Shown piece by piece: positions 1 through 6,458 of a stretch of DNA of 9,190 nt. The DNA is taken from positions 1-9,190 of the forward strand of contig CAMNZV010000046.1 in the NCBI GenBank assembly GCA_946575275.1. Direction: 5' to 3'. How positions within the stretch are numbered: the first letter of the stretch is position 1; each line of letters starts with the position of its first letter. Below the pieces are notes generated by a model. The model saw nothing but the letters and a program-made list of their open reading frames with translations, was not told the DNA's origin and did no database searches. Source of the DNA: an uncultured Clostridium sp. (GTDB lineage Bacteria > Bacillota > Clostridia > Clostridiales > Clostridiaceae). The position numbers were made by a program, and so were the translations under genes.

Positions 1-1
1 A

Positions 2-397
2 TTATGAAACTGGTGCCCTCCAATCAACTATCAGAGGTTCATAATCTTCTTCAGAAGTAACACCAAATCTACCTATATATAATTCAAGTAATCCAAAGTC
101 CTCATCATTTATTGTAATCTTTCCAAAATAAGGGGATGCCTTTAAAATAGTTAATTCTTTAAGCTGTTTATCTATAATCTTATAAATTTCTTCCCTGGCA
201 TAACCTTCATGGTCAAAGTACTCTTGAACATTATCTTCATCATCTTTATAGTCCTCAAGAAATTCCTTTCTTGATTTTATTATATTTTCTGTTATTTGCT
301 TTCTTTTTACTATACTATCTAATATTATTTTATCTAATATTCTTAAAGTTTCCTGTAGTTTTGTTTGTTCAATTTCATACTCTAACTCTTTATTCAA
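2..397 (-). CDS. helD: HelD-family RNA polymerase-recycling ATPase, N-terminal fragment
   Basis: HelD is a UvrD/Rep-like superfamily 1 ATPase that binds RNA polymerase in Firmicutes and frees it from stalled or post-termination complexes. Only the N-terminal 131 residues are visible. Residues 1-50 are charged and helical, as expected for the HelD N-terminal coiled-coil arm that enters the polymerase secondary channel. Family landmarks follow: PYFGKI (89-94), LYIGR (106-110) and DWRAPV (125-130). The helicase domains with Walker A would come next and are not in the window. A TAA codon at 4-2 ends the frame right after DWRAPVS, where full-length proteins of roughly 700 residues continue; this may be an edge error (see findings). 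The start is TTG at 397, with GAGGA at 408-412 ten bases upstream, inside the last codons of ftsH. Only 6 bases separate it from the ftsH stop, so the two are probably co-transcribed and translationally coupled. The family call is firm; whether the gene is intact is unknown. Confidence 0.85.
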   Translation of the reverse strand: MNKELEYEIEQTKLQETLRILDKIILDSIVKRKQITENIIKSRKEFLEDYKDDEDNVQEYFDHEGYAREEIYKIIDKQLKELTILKASPYFGKITINDEDFGLLELYIGRFGVTSEEDYEPLIVDWRAPVS

Positions 398-403
398 ATA
401 CTA

Positions 404-2236
404 TCAATCCTCTTTTTTTATTAATTCTGGGTATTTTTCACCTACTATTTCCATAAATTCATTTCCAAATAAAGTTTCTTTTTCTATAAGAATTCCTGAT
501 ACTTTATCTAATAAATCTCTATTATCTTTTAACAACTTTCTTGCTTTTTCGTGGCATTCTCTTATAATATTAAGTATTTCAGAATCAATTATTGTAGATG
601 TTTCTTCACTGCAATTTCTAACTGCTCTTCCATCTAAATATCTATTTTGAACCGATTCTAATGCCATCATATCAAATCTATCACTCATACCATATATTGT
701 TATTATCTTTCTTGCAATTTCTGTAGCTCTTTCTATGTCATTTGAAGCTCCTGTTGAAATCACATTAAAGACTTCCTCTTCTGCAGACCTTCCTCCAAGC
801 ATAACAATTATTTGATTTAATAATTCTTCTTTTGATATTAAATATTTTTCTTCCTCTGGTAGTTGCATAGTATAACCTAATGCTCCCATAGTTCTTGGAA
901 CTATGGTTATTTTATGAACTGGATCTGTTCCCTTTAATAATGAAGCTACTAAGGCGTGACCAACTTCATGAAATGCTACCATACGTTTTTCATTTTCAGA
1001 TAAGATTCTATCTTTTTTCTCCTTACCTGCAATTATTACTTCAACTGCATCCCTTAAATCTTCCTGAAGTACTTTGTTTCTACCATGCTTTACAGCCCTT
1101 AATGCTGCTTCATTTACTATATTTGCAAGATCTGCACCTACAGCACCTGGAGTTCCTTTTGCCACTTCAGTTAAATCTACTTCTGAATCTAAACAAACAC
1201 TTTTTGCATGAACTTTTAGAATTGATTCTCTCCCTTTAAAATCAGGTCTATCAACAATAACTCTTCTATCAAATCTACCTGGTCTTAAAAGTGCTTTGTC
1301 TAAAACTTCAGGTCTATTAGTTGCAGCTAAAATTACTATTCCCTTTGAAGAATCAAATCCATCCATTTCTGATAATAATTGATTTAATGTTTGTTCTCTC
1401 TCATCATTTGATTGAAATTGACTATCTCTGCTTTTTCCAATTGCATCTACTTCATCAATAAATATAATGCAAGGAGCCTTTTCTTCTGCATCCTTAAATA
1501 ATTCTCTAACCCTTGATGCACCAACCCCTACAAACATTTCTACAAAACTTGAACCAGACAAAGAGAAAAATGGAACTTTTGCTTCACCTGCAACAGCCTT
1601 TGCAATTAATGTTTTACCTGTTCCAGGTGGTCCCACTAGCAAAACACCTTTAGGCAATTTTGCTCCTATCTCTGTATATTTTGAAGGATTATTCAAATAC
1701 CCAATAACCTCTTCTAGTGATTCTTTAGCTTCTTCTTGACCTGCAACATCCTTAAATGTTATTCCTATTTCATTTTCTACATATACCTTGGCTTTATTTT
1801 TACTAATTGAGCCAATTCCACCACCCATTTTACCTACAGCTTTTGATAAAACAAATTTCCAAAATACAAAAATTAAAACAATAGGTAGTATCCAATTTCC
1901 AATAATGTTTATAATTAATGTGGTTCTGTCATCCTTACCACCAAATTCCACTCCAGCTTTTGTTAAGTCTTCAACTAGGTTGTCATCAGTAACTCTTATT
2001 GTATATACGTCCTTTCCATAGTAATTAGAGTTTTCCTTAGGAGTAATTACTATGGTATCGCTTGTAATTACAGCTTTAGAAATTTCATTATTTGTTACCA
2101 TGGTTTTAAATTCGCTATAGGTAATCTCTTTATTGTCATAAGTTGATTTAAATAAATTCATAGCTACAATCATTGCTATAACAAGGACAAAATAAATAAT
2201 TAAATTAAGTTTACCCTTCTTTGGTTCCTTTTCCAC
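404..2236 (-). CDS. ftsH: ATP-dependent membrane zinc metalloprotease FtsH
   Basis: FtsH is a membrane-anchored hexameric AAA+ protease that extracts and degrades misfolded membrane proteins and some soluble regulators. Numbering from the GTG at 2236 (610 residues): membrane segment 1 at about 10-29, an extracytoplasmic domain, membrane segment 2 at about 108-130, Walker A GPPGTGKT (202-209), pore loop FVGVG (235-239), Walker B IIFIDEVDAIG (257-267), second region of homology NRPEVLDKALLRPGRFD (307-323), zinc motif HEVGH (423-427), and the likely third zinc ligand Asp500 in GASNDIERAT. All catalytic elements are present and the length is normal. A GTG at 2248 would add four residues but has no spaced ribosome binding site; AAAGAGGTG at 2254-2246 overlaps that codon and is better placed for 2236, so I prefer 2236. 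It sits 46-58 bases after a signal peptidase gene, with an extended -10 in the gap, and runs directly into helD. Confidence 0.96.
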   Translation of the reverse strand: MEKEPKKGKLNLIIYFVLVIAMIVAMNLFKSTYDNKEITYSEFKTMVTNNEISKAVITSDTIVITPKENSNYYGKDVYTIRVTDDNLVEDLTKAGVEFGGKDDRTTLIINIIGNWILPIVLIFVFWKFVLSKAVGKMGGGIGSISKNKAKVYVENEIGITFKDVAGQEEAKESLEEVIGYLNNPSKYTEIGAKLPKGVLLVGPPGTGKTLIAKAVAGEAKVPFFSLSGSSFVEMFVGVGASRVRELFKDAEEKAPCIIFIDEVDAIGKSRDSQFQSNDEREQTLNQLLSEMDGFDSSKGIVILAATNRPEVLDKALLRPGRFDRRVIVDRPDFKGRESILKVHAKSVCLDSEVDLTEVAKGTPGAVGADLANIVNEAALRAVKHGRNKVLQEDLRDAVEVIIAGKEKKDRILSENEKRMVAFHEVGHALVASLLKGTDPVHKITIVPRTMGALGYTMQLPEEEKYLISKEELLNQIIVMLGGRSAEEEVFNVISTGASNDIERATEIARKIITIYGMSDRFDMMALESVQNRYLDGRAVRNCSEETSTIIDSEILNIIRECHEKARKLLKDNRDLLDKVSGILIEKETLFGNEFMEIVGEKYPELIKKED

Positions 2237-2245
2237 AGATTTAAA

Positions 2246-2254
2246 CACCTCTTT
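2246..2254 (-). promoter_or_regulatory. Ribosome binding site that decides the ftsH start
   Basis: The minus strand reads AAAGAGGTG, one base from the ideal AAGGAGGTG. Its last three bases are the upstream GTG candidate start (2248). The GTG at 2236 lies 9 bases downstream, a workable though slightly long spacing. This favours initiation at 2236, but 2248 cannot be excluded. Confidence 0.5.
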
Positions 2255-2278
2255 CGTTTATTAATAAATTAGAATATC

Positions 2279-2287
2279 ATTATATCA
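2279..2287 (-). promoter_or_regulatory. Extended -10 promoter element upstream of ftsH
   Basis: The minus strand reads TGATATAAT, a TGN-TATAAT extended -10 with a perfect hexamer, in the gap after the signal peptidase gene and about 45 bases before the ftsH start. No good -35 hexamer is seen at 17 bases; extended -10 promoters can tolerate that. The same nine bases occur upstream of the first signal peptidase gene. In such AT-rich sequence a chance match is possible. Confidence 0.42.
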
Positions 2288-2294
2288 TATACTA

Positions 2295-2879
2295 TTATTT
2301 TATCCATCCAAAATCACTTAATGGATTTACTTTTAGCTTTGCCTTTGCTTTAATATCTTTTCCATCAATATATGGATTGACCCATCTACTGGAATCCTTT
2401 GAAACCGCCCTATTATCTCCAAGGAAAAAGAACTTGTTCTCTGGCACCTCATAGGTTCCATAAGTATGAGATGGATTTTTAACATAATCCTCTTGTAAAA
2501 CCTCATCATTTACTGTAACAATTCCATCTGCTATTTCAATTTTATCTCCTGGGATTCCAATACATCTCTTTATTAATAATTCCTCTAGCTCCTCTGAATA
2601 AAAGACTATAATATCTCCCCTAGAAATATTATTTGTATTATAAATTTTTGTTGCAAAAAGCTGATCATTAATATTTAGTGTTGGAACCATTGACTCTGAA
2701 GGTATTTCTACTTTTATTAAAAATAACCTATTTATAGATAAAGCTATTATGGCTACAATTAATAATGGCAAAACCCATTCATATAAAAAAATATATTTAT
2801 TTTTTCTGTTTCTTTTTTTTCTATTATTTCTTCTTCCATGTCTCTTAAATTCTTCTATATTAAAATCTTCTCCCACCAT
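2295..2879 (-). CDS. lepB: Signal peptidase I (second of a tandem pair, basic N-terminus)
   Basis: This is a type I signal peptidase (family S26), which cleaves signal peptides of exported proteins at the outer face of the membrane using a Ser/Lys dyad. Of its 194 residues, 12-28 are extremely basic (11 of 17 are Lys or Arg), followed by one membrane anchor at about 33-50. This predicts a cytoplasmic N-terminus with the catalytic domain outside. Catalytic Ser63 lies in SESMVPT, Lys104 in LLIKRCIGIPGD, and the conserved GDNRAVSKDSSRW box is at 154-166. The single anchor and short length fit the Gram-positive SipS-like group. The ATG start has AAGGA six bases upstream. It lies 23 bases after a second lepB-like gene and 46-58 bases before ftsH. 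The pair looks like an old tandem duplication that has diverged strongly. The enzyme class is certain; different substrate preferences would be a guess. Confidence 0.95.
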   Translation of the reverse strand: MVGEDFNIEEFKRHGRRNNRKKRNRKNKYIFLYEWVLPLLIVAIIALSINRLFLIKVEIPSESMVPTLNINDQLFATKIYNTNNISRGDIIVFYSEELEELLIKRCIGIPGDKIEIADGIVTVNDEVLQEDYVKNPSHTYGTYEVPENKFFFLGDNRAVSKDSSRWVNPYIDGKDIKAKAKLKVNPLSDFGWIK

Positions 2880-2902
2880 TTCACATCCTTTAAAAATCCT
2901 AT

Positions 2903-3424
2903 TTATTTTATAACCTTAATATCACTAAAGGGATATATTTTAATTATTGCCTTTCCAATAACATCCTCCTTATCAATATATGAATTTATCCAACGCCTAC
3001 TATCCTTTGATATTGGTCTGTTATCCCCAAGAAAAAATAACTTTCCCTTTGGCACCTGGTATTCTCCTGAAAACTTATCATCATTATTTTCTACATAATC
3101 CTCTGTTAATTCATTGCCATTTACATATACCACACCTGATTTTATCTCTATTTTATCTCCTGGAAGTCCAATAACCCTTTTTATATAGGTGTCATTACCT
3201 TCATAGGAATGAAAAACTAATATATCTCCCCTAGAAATATTATCATAGTTATAAATTTTTCTTATAAATAAGTGATCATTTACATTTAATGTTGGTTCCA
3301 TTGATGATGATGGTATAATAACTTTAAATAATATAAACTTATTAATTAAAATAGCAAACATAAGAGCCAAAATTATACAATACATAAATCCCTTAAGCTT
3401 AAACAACTTTTCTATATAATTCAT
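2903..3424 (-). CDS. lepB: Signal peptidase I (first of a tandem pair)
   Basis: A second type I signal peptidase of 173 residues. It has one N-terminal membrane segment (about 12-34), catalytic Ser41 in PSSSMEPT, catalytic Lys82 in YIKRVIGLPGD, and the GDNRPISKDSRRW box at 133-145. Unlike its neighbour it lacks the long basic leader and begins almost at the membrane anchor. The start is ATG with GAAAGGAA upstream (AAGGA core at nine bases). It follows lysA by 51 bases; that gap holds an extended -10 element, so the signal peptidase pair may be transcribed separately from lysA as well as by read-through. A 22-base stretch encoding the NISRGDI segment is identical in both genes (3222-3243 and 2611-2632), consistent with duplication or local conversion. 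Both paralogues keep all catalytic boxes, so neither looks decayed. Confidence 0.95.
   Translation of the reverse strand: MNYIEKLFKLKGFMYCIILALMFAILINKFILFKVIIPSSSMEPTLNVNDHLFIRKIYNYDNISRGDILVFHSYEGNDTYIKRVIGLPGDKIEIKSGVVYVNGNELTEDYVENNDDKFSGEYQVPKGKLFFLGDNRPISKDSRRWINSYIDKEDVIGKAIIKIYPFSDIKVIK
3222..3243. repeat. 22-base direct repeat shared by the two signal peptidase genes
   Basis: These 22 bases are identical to 2611-2632, and both copies encode NISRGDI in the same frame. The flanking bases differ at once on both sides. It is best explained as a conserved codon run in tandem paralogues. It could act as a homology site for gene fusion by deletion, but nothing shows that it has. Confidence 0.6.
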
Positions 3425-3461
3425 ATCTTTGGTTCCTTTCTAGTTTATATATATATCCTTA

Positions 3462-3470
3462 ATTATATCA
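3462..3470 (-). promoter_or_regulatory. Extended -10 promoter element upstream of the signal peptidase pair
   Basis: The minus strand reads TGATATAAT in the 51-base gap between lysA and the first signal peptidase gene, about 40 bases before the ATG. The hexamer is perfect with a TGN extension, but the -35 region, inside the lysA 3' end, is poor. The motif is identical to the one before ftsH. Confidence 0.42.
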
Positions 3471-3475
3471 TAATA

Positions 3476-4771
3476 CTATTTGCTAATAATATCATTTTTT
3501 ATTATATCCTCACAACTTTCACCCTTTACCATAATTCTATCTATATTATCTAAAACTATAATAACTGGTGGTCTTGGTATTCTATTATAATTACTTGCCA
3601 TGGCATAAACATAGGCACCTGTAGACATAACAACTAAAGTATCCCCCTCCTTGCATTTTTGTAAATAACCCCTTTTTATTAAAATATCCCCTGATTCACA
3701 GCATTTCCCTACAACTTTTACAATCTCCCCCCTAATATTATTTATTTTATCAGCTATTGAAAATTCATATTTAGAATCATATAAGGCTGGTCGTATATTT
3801 TCATACATTCCTCCATTAACTGAAATAATCTTTAAATCCTTATGATAAGCCTTTATAGCTCCAATTTTATATAAGGTTATTCCCGCGTTTCCAACTATAC
3901 TCCTTCCTGGTTCAATGGATACTATTGGTACCTTTAAATTGTATTTTAAACATTCTACCTTAACTTGATTTAATATATTTTCACATATACTTTTTATACT
4001 ATTTGGCTTGTCACCATCTACATAATAAATTCCAAAGCCTCCACCTACATCTAATTCCTGTACATTAATATTGTAAATATTTTTAATATCATTTATTAGT
4101 TTAACCATAGTTATAATTGCCTCACTATATGAATTTAATTCAAATATTTGAGAACCAATATGACAGTGAAGTCCAAATAAATCTATATTATTAAGGCTAT
4201 TGGCATTTTCCACTGCCTTTAATATACCCTTATTGCCCATAGGAAATCCAAACTTAGAATATTTTTCACCTGTTTTAATACTATTATGTGTATTTACCAT
4301 AACTTCTGGAATTACCCTAAGTAAAATCCTTTGTTTCTTATTATATTTTCTTGCTATATTATTTATTAATTTTAATTCGTAAAAATTATCCACAACAAAG
4401 GTTCCCACATTATATTTTATTCCAAGTTCTATTTCCTTTTCACTTTTATTATTTCCATGAAAATATACTTTTTCCATATTATAATTTGCCTTATATGCAG
4501 TTATAAGCTCACCATAGGATACAACATCTAAGTAAAGCCCTTCTTCTTCAATAATCTTTACCATTTCTAAATTTAAAAATGCCTTACCTGCATATATTAT
4601 TCTATTTCTAGGCAAAACAAAGTACTTGCTAAATTCTTTGCAAGTACTTCTAATTAGTTCTTCATCCATGACATAAAGTGGTGTTCCATATTTTTCAGCT
4701 AATTTTGTAACCTTAATTCCTCCAATTGTTAGTTCGTTATCATAAATTTTCATACTACCAAAAATTTTCAC
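3476..4771 (-). CDS. lysA: Diaminopimelate decarboxylase
   Basis: LysA is a PLP-dependent fold-type III decarboxylase that converts meso-diaminopimelate to L-lysine, the last step of lysine synthesis. Its 431 residues match the usual family length. The PLP Schiff-base lysine is Lys63 in YAGKAF. Further barrel motifs are DVVSYGEL (82-89), GLHCHIGSQ (200-208), the phosphate-binding loop DVGGGFG (241-247), EPGRS (287-291), the active-site CESGD (358-362, with Cys358 reaching across the dimer) and GAYVYAM (385-391). It starts at GTG 4771 with GGAGG six bases upstream (4778-4782), better than the internal ATG at 4753. It follows the TIM-barrel-like gene by 40 bases with no terminator between them, so the two are probably co-transcribed. 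Visible lysine-pathway genes are otherwise absent, so lysA is separated from the rest of its pathway here. Confidence 0.96.
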   Translation of the reverse strand: MKIFGSMKIYDNELTIGGIKVTKLAEKYGTPLYVMDEELIRSTCKEFSKYFVLPRNRIIYAGKAFLNLEMVKIIEEEGLYLDVVSYGELITAYKANYNMEKVYFHGNNKSEKEIELGIKYNVGTFVVDNFYELKLINNIARKYNKKQRILLRVIPEVMVNTHNSIKTGEKYSKFGFPMGNKGILKAVENANSLNNIDLFGLHCHIGSQIFELNSYSEAIITMVKLINDIKNIYNINVQELDVGGGFGIYYVDGDKPNSIKSICENILNQVKVECLKYNLKVPIVSIEPGRSIVGNAGITLYKIGAIKAYHKDLKIISVNGGMYENIRPALYDSKYEFSIADKINNIRGEIVKVVGKCCESGDILIKRGYLQKCKEGDTLVVMSTGAYVYAMASNYNRIPRPPVIIVLDNIDRIMVKGESCEDIIKNDIISK

Positions 4772-4811
4772 TAAAAGCCTCCAATTAATTATTAAGATTA
4801 TGTAGTTTCAG

Positions 4812-5483
4812 CTATTGATTTCTATATTTATCCATTAATTGACCCATTACTTCGGCACTTGTAGGAGGAGTATAAGTTATTGCATTAGCTCCTGCAAGTA
4901 TTGTTTCTCTTATAGTTTCATCAGTTGGACCTCCTGTAGCTATAACGGGGAATAAAGGATACTTATCTCTTATCTTCCTTACTATTTTAGGAGTACTTTT
5001 ATCACCTGAAACATTAAAAACCGTTGCCCCTGCTTCAATTCGTTCATCAATATTTTCATCTTCAGATACAATTGTAACTATAACTGGTATATCTATAGTT
5101 TTTCTGATTCTAGATACTATTTCGTTTGAGGTTGGAGCATTAACAACAACACCCATAGCCCCTTTAAATTCAGCATCTAAGGCTAAATTAACAACTCTTT
5201 TTCCTTGGGTTATTCCACCACCAACACCACAAAAAACAGGCACGTCTGCAGCCATAATTAGGGCTTCTGTAATTAATGGTTGGGGTGTAAATGGATATAC
5301 TGCAATAATTGCATCTGCATTAGTATTTCTTATAATTGCAACATCTGTAGTAAATAAAATAGATTTTATTCTTTTTCCGAAAACCTTTATTCCTCCACAC
5401 TCTCTTATAACTGGAGGTACTTCTATAATATGATTTCTTAGAGTTCCTTTTATTTCGGGAATAAATTTTGTTGTTTTTTCCAA
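4812..5483 (-). CDS. Uncharacterised TIM-barrel-like protein (ribulose-phosphate-binding type)
   Basis: This is a 223-residue soluble protein with no signal peptide or membrane segment. I recognise it only as a conserved clostridial protein, often labelled 'hydrolase' without experimental basis. Its layout suggests a (beta/alpha)8 barrel: regular hydrophobic strands (DAIIAVYP, VPVFCGVGGG, AMGVVVNAP, IPVIVTIVS, ATVFNVSG, PVIATGGP, AITYTPP) alternate with amphipathic helices. The glycine-rich CGVGGG (85-90) and C-terminal ATGGPTDETI (182-191) resemble phosphate-gripping loops of ribulose-phosphate-binding barrels such as NanE, ThiG or TrpF, but I cannot match it to any of these. Asp48, Glu141, Asp142 and Cys85 are possible active-site residues; this is inference. 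The start is TTG with a G-rich ribosome binding site (AGGGGGAG) just upstream. It probably has its own promoter at 5518-5546 and is followed by lysA after 40 bases, which hints at, but does not prove, a link with lysine or diaminopimelate metabolism. Confidence 0.72.
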   Translation of the reverse strand: MEKTTKFIPEIKGTLRNHIIEVPPVIRECGGIKVFGKRIKSILFTTDVAIIRNTNADAIIAVYPFTPQPLITEALIMAADVPVFCGVGGGITQGKRVVNLALDAEFKGAMGVVVNAPTSNEIVSRIRKTIDIPVIVTIVSEDENIDERIEAGATVFNVSGDKSTPKIVRKIRDKYPLFPVIATGGPTDETIRETILAGANAITYTPPTSAEVMGQLMDKYRNQ

Positions 5484-5517
5484 GGATACTCCCCCTCTGT
5501 AATATTTTTATACTACT

Positions 5518-5546
5518 ATTATACTCCCTAAATGTTAAATTTTAAA
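5518..5546 (-). promoter_or_regulatory. Sigma-A-type promoter for the TIM-barrel-like gene and lysA
   Basis: On the minus strand a -35 of TTTAAA (5546-5541, 4 of 6 matches to TTGACA) is separated by exactly 17 bases from a perfect -10, TATAAT (5523-5518). Transcription would start near 5511, about 28 bases before the TTG start. The -35 overlaps the sfsA stop region, so the promoter serves the genes downstream of sfsA. Confidence 0.5.
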
Positions 5547-6233
5547 ATTTATTTTTACTTTTTTATATAATATTATTTCCTCCTCAGTTACTATAGAAGA
5601 ATAGGCAAATACATCAACTCCTGAATTCTTAGCTTTTATTAATGCCTCTGAAAATAATTTATCTGTTTCAAAATTTGGAGAAAATTCTTTTACATCTTTA
5701 ATTTGAATAAGAAACAGTACGCCTGCTCCAAATCCATTTTTTTTAGCTTCAATTAATTCTAATAAATGCTTTCTTCCCCTATCTGTGGGCGCATCTGGAA
5801 ACTTGCAAATTCCATCTTCTTCAAGGGTAACCCCTTTAACCTCTAAATAATATACTTCTTTATGTGTATTACTTAATTTAAAATCAAATCTGCTATTTCC
5901 ATAGGTCTTTTCCCTTAATATTTCATCATATCCACTTAATTTATTTATCCATTTATTTTCTAAGGCTTCCTTTACAACTTTGTTTGGAATTTGGGAATCA
6001 ATATTAATTAATTTACCAGACTTATACACAGCTATTAAATCATATTTAGTTTTTCTTGTAGGATTTAATTCTTCTCTTAGTAACACAGTAGTTCCTTCAA
6101 TTAGTAATTCTCTGCAACGCCCTGTATTTGGCACATGTACTACTATTTCTTCACCTTTTAAATTTACAAATGCATTAAATCTATTGGGTCTATTTATAAA
6201 TTTCGCCTCTAATATTTTCTTATTATACTTCAT
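5535..6233 (-). CDS. sfsA: SfsA family DNA-binding / nuclease-fold protein
   Basis: SfsA was named for stimulating maltose and other sugar fermentation genes in E. coli. Family members combine an N-terminal OB-like nucleic-acid-binding region with a C-terminal PD-(D/E)XK nuclease-like fold; the true activity is not settled. Motifs in this 232-residue protein: RPNRF (15-19), HVPNTGRCRELL (33-44), SRFDF (114-118, with candidate metal ligand Asp117), EVKGVTL (131-137, giving the E-x-K of the nuclease fold) and FPDAPTDRGRKHL (145-157). I chose the ATG at 6233: it begins at the usual family N-terminus (MKYNKKILEAKF), and AAGTGGTGA at 6246-6238 is a good ribosome binding site. The ATG at 6254 would add seven non-conserved residues and lacks such a site. 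The leader is covered by DnaA boxes, one of which touches the ribosome binding site, so DnaA may influence expression. No terminator separates it from the next gene. Confidence 0.93.
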   Translation of the reverse strand: MKYNKKILEAKFINRPNRFNAFVNLKGEEIVVHVPNTGRCRELLIEGTTVLLREELNPTRKTKYDLIAVYKSGKLINIDSQIPNKVVKEALENKWINKLSGYDEILREKTYGNSRFDFKLSNTHKEVYYLEVKGVTLEEDGICKFPDAPTDRGRKHLLELIEAKKNGFGAGVLFLIQIKDVKEFSPNFETDKLFSEALIKAKNSGVDVFAYSSIVTEEEIILYKKVKINFKI

Positions 6234-6333
6234 ATATTCACCACTTATCCACATTATCCACAGTTTTTATCAACAGTTTTGTGTATAACTCTTTTCAAAT
6301 TTCGTCAAATAAAAATAAAATCCCCTATATTGT

Positions 6334-6371
6334 TATTGACTTTATTATATGCAATATATATTGTGTCAATA
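6334..6371. repeat. AT-rich core with inverted repeat TATTGAC...GTCAATA
   Basis: TATTGAC (6334-6340) and GTCAATA (6365-6371) form a 7-base inverted repeat with a 24-base centre. Inside lies a perfect 12-base palindrome, CAATATATATTG (6352-6363). The segment 6301-6390 is about 20% GC. It lies between the two DnaA-box groups. It may be a repressor operator, a promoter region for sfsA, or an easily unwound stretch; the sequence alone does not separate these. Confidence 0.5.
6342..6369 (-). promoter_or_regulatory. Possible sfsA promoter in the AT-rich core
   Basis: The minus strand has a perfect -35, TTGACA (6369-6364), but the best -10, TATAAT (6349-6344), is only 14 bases away; at 16 bases the hexamer is TAATAA. 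Transcription would give a leader of about 100 bases carrying the left DnaA-box group. A second weak candidate is TTGACG (6308-6303) with TATACA (6287-6282), whose -10 overlaps the inverted TTATACACA box. Confidence 0.35.
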
Positions 6372-6440
6372 CTTTTTTTTGATTTTTATGGAGTTATCCA
6401 CAAAAATCAGTGTTTTTATCCACACTGTCCACAGTTTCCT

Positions 6441-6458
6441 ATTAAATCTAGATTTAAT
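6441..6458. repeat. 18-base perfect palindrome in the right DnaA-box group
   Basis: ATTAAATCTAGATTTAAT is a perfect 18-base palindrome with XbaI-like TCTAGA at its centre. It sits between boxes at 6425-6433 and 6460-6468. Having no loop, it suits dimeric protein binding better than an RNA hairpin. No known operator is recognised. Confidence 0.6.

Noticed and set aside
895..1239. Plus-strand open frame opposite ftsH
   Set aside because: Leucine-rich translation antisense to conserved AAA and protease motifs; no ribosome binding site and no family resemblance.
2611..3243. 22-base direct repeat as a mobile-element or attachment site
   Set aside because: Both copies encode the same NISRGDI peptide in paralogous genes, so duplication and codon conservation explain it.
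4386..4394. Perfect TTATCCACA inside lysA
   Set aside because: A single isolated box within coding sequence, with no neighbours; likely chance or at most a minor DnaA contact.
4812..5483. Assignment of the barrel protein as NanE, ThiG or TrpF
   Set aside because: Shares only general barrel and glycine-loop features; the diagnostic active-site motifs of these enzymes are not seen.
6234..6254. ATG at 6254 as the sfsA start
   Set aside because: It adds MWISGEY, which is not part of the family N-terminus. It is made of DnaA-box sequence and has no ribosome binding site, whereas 6233 has one.
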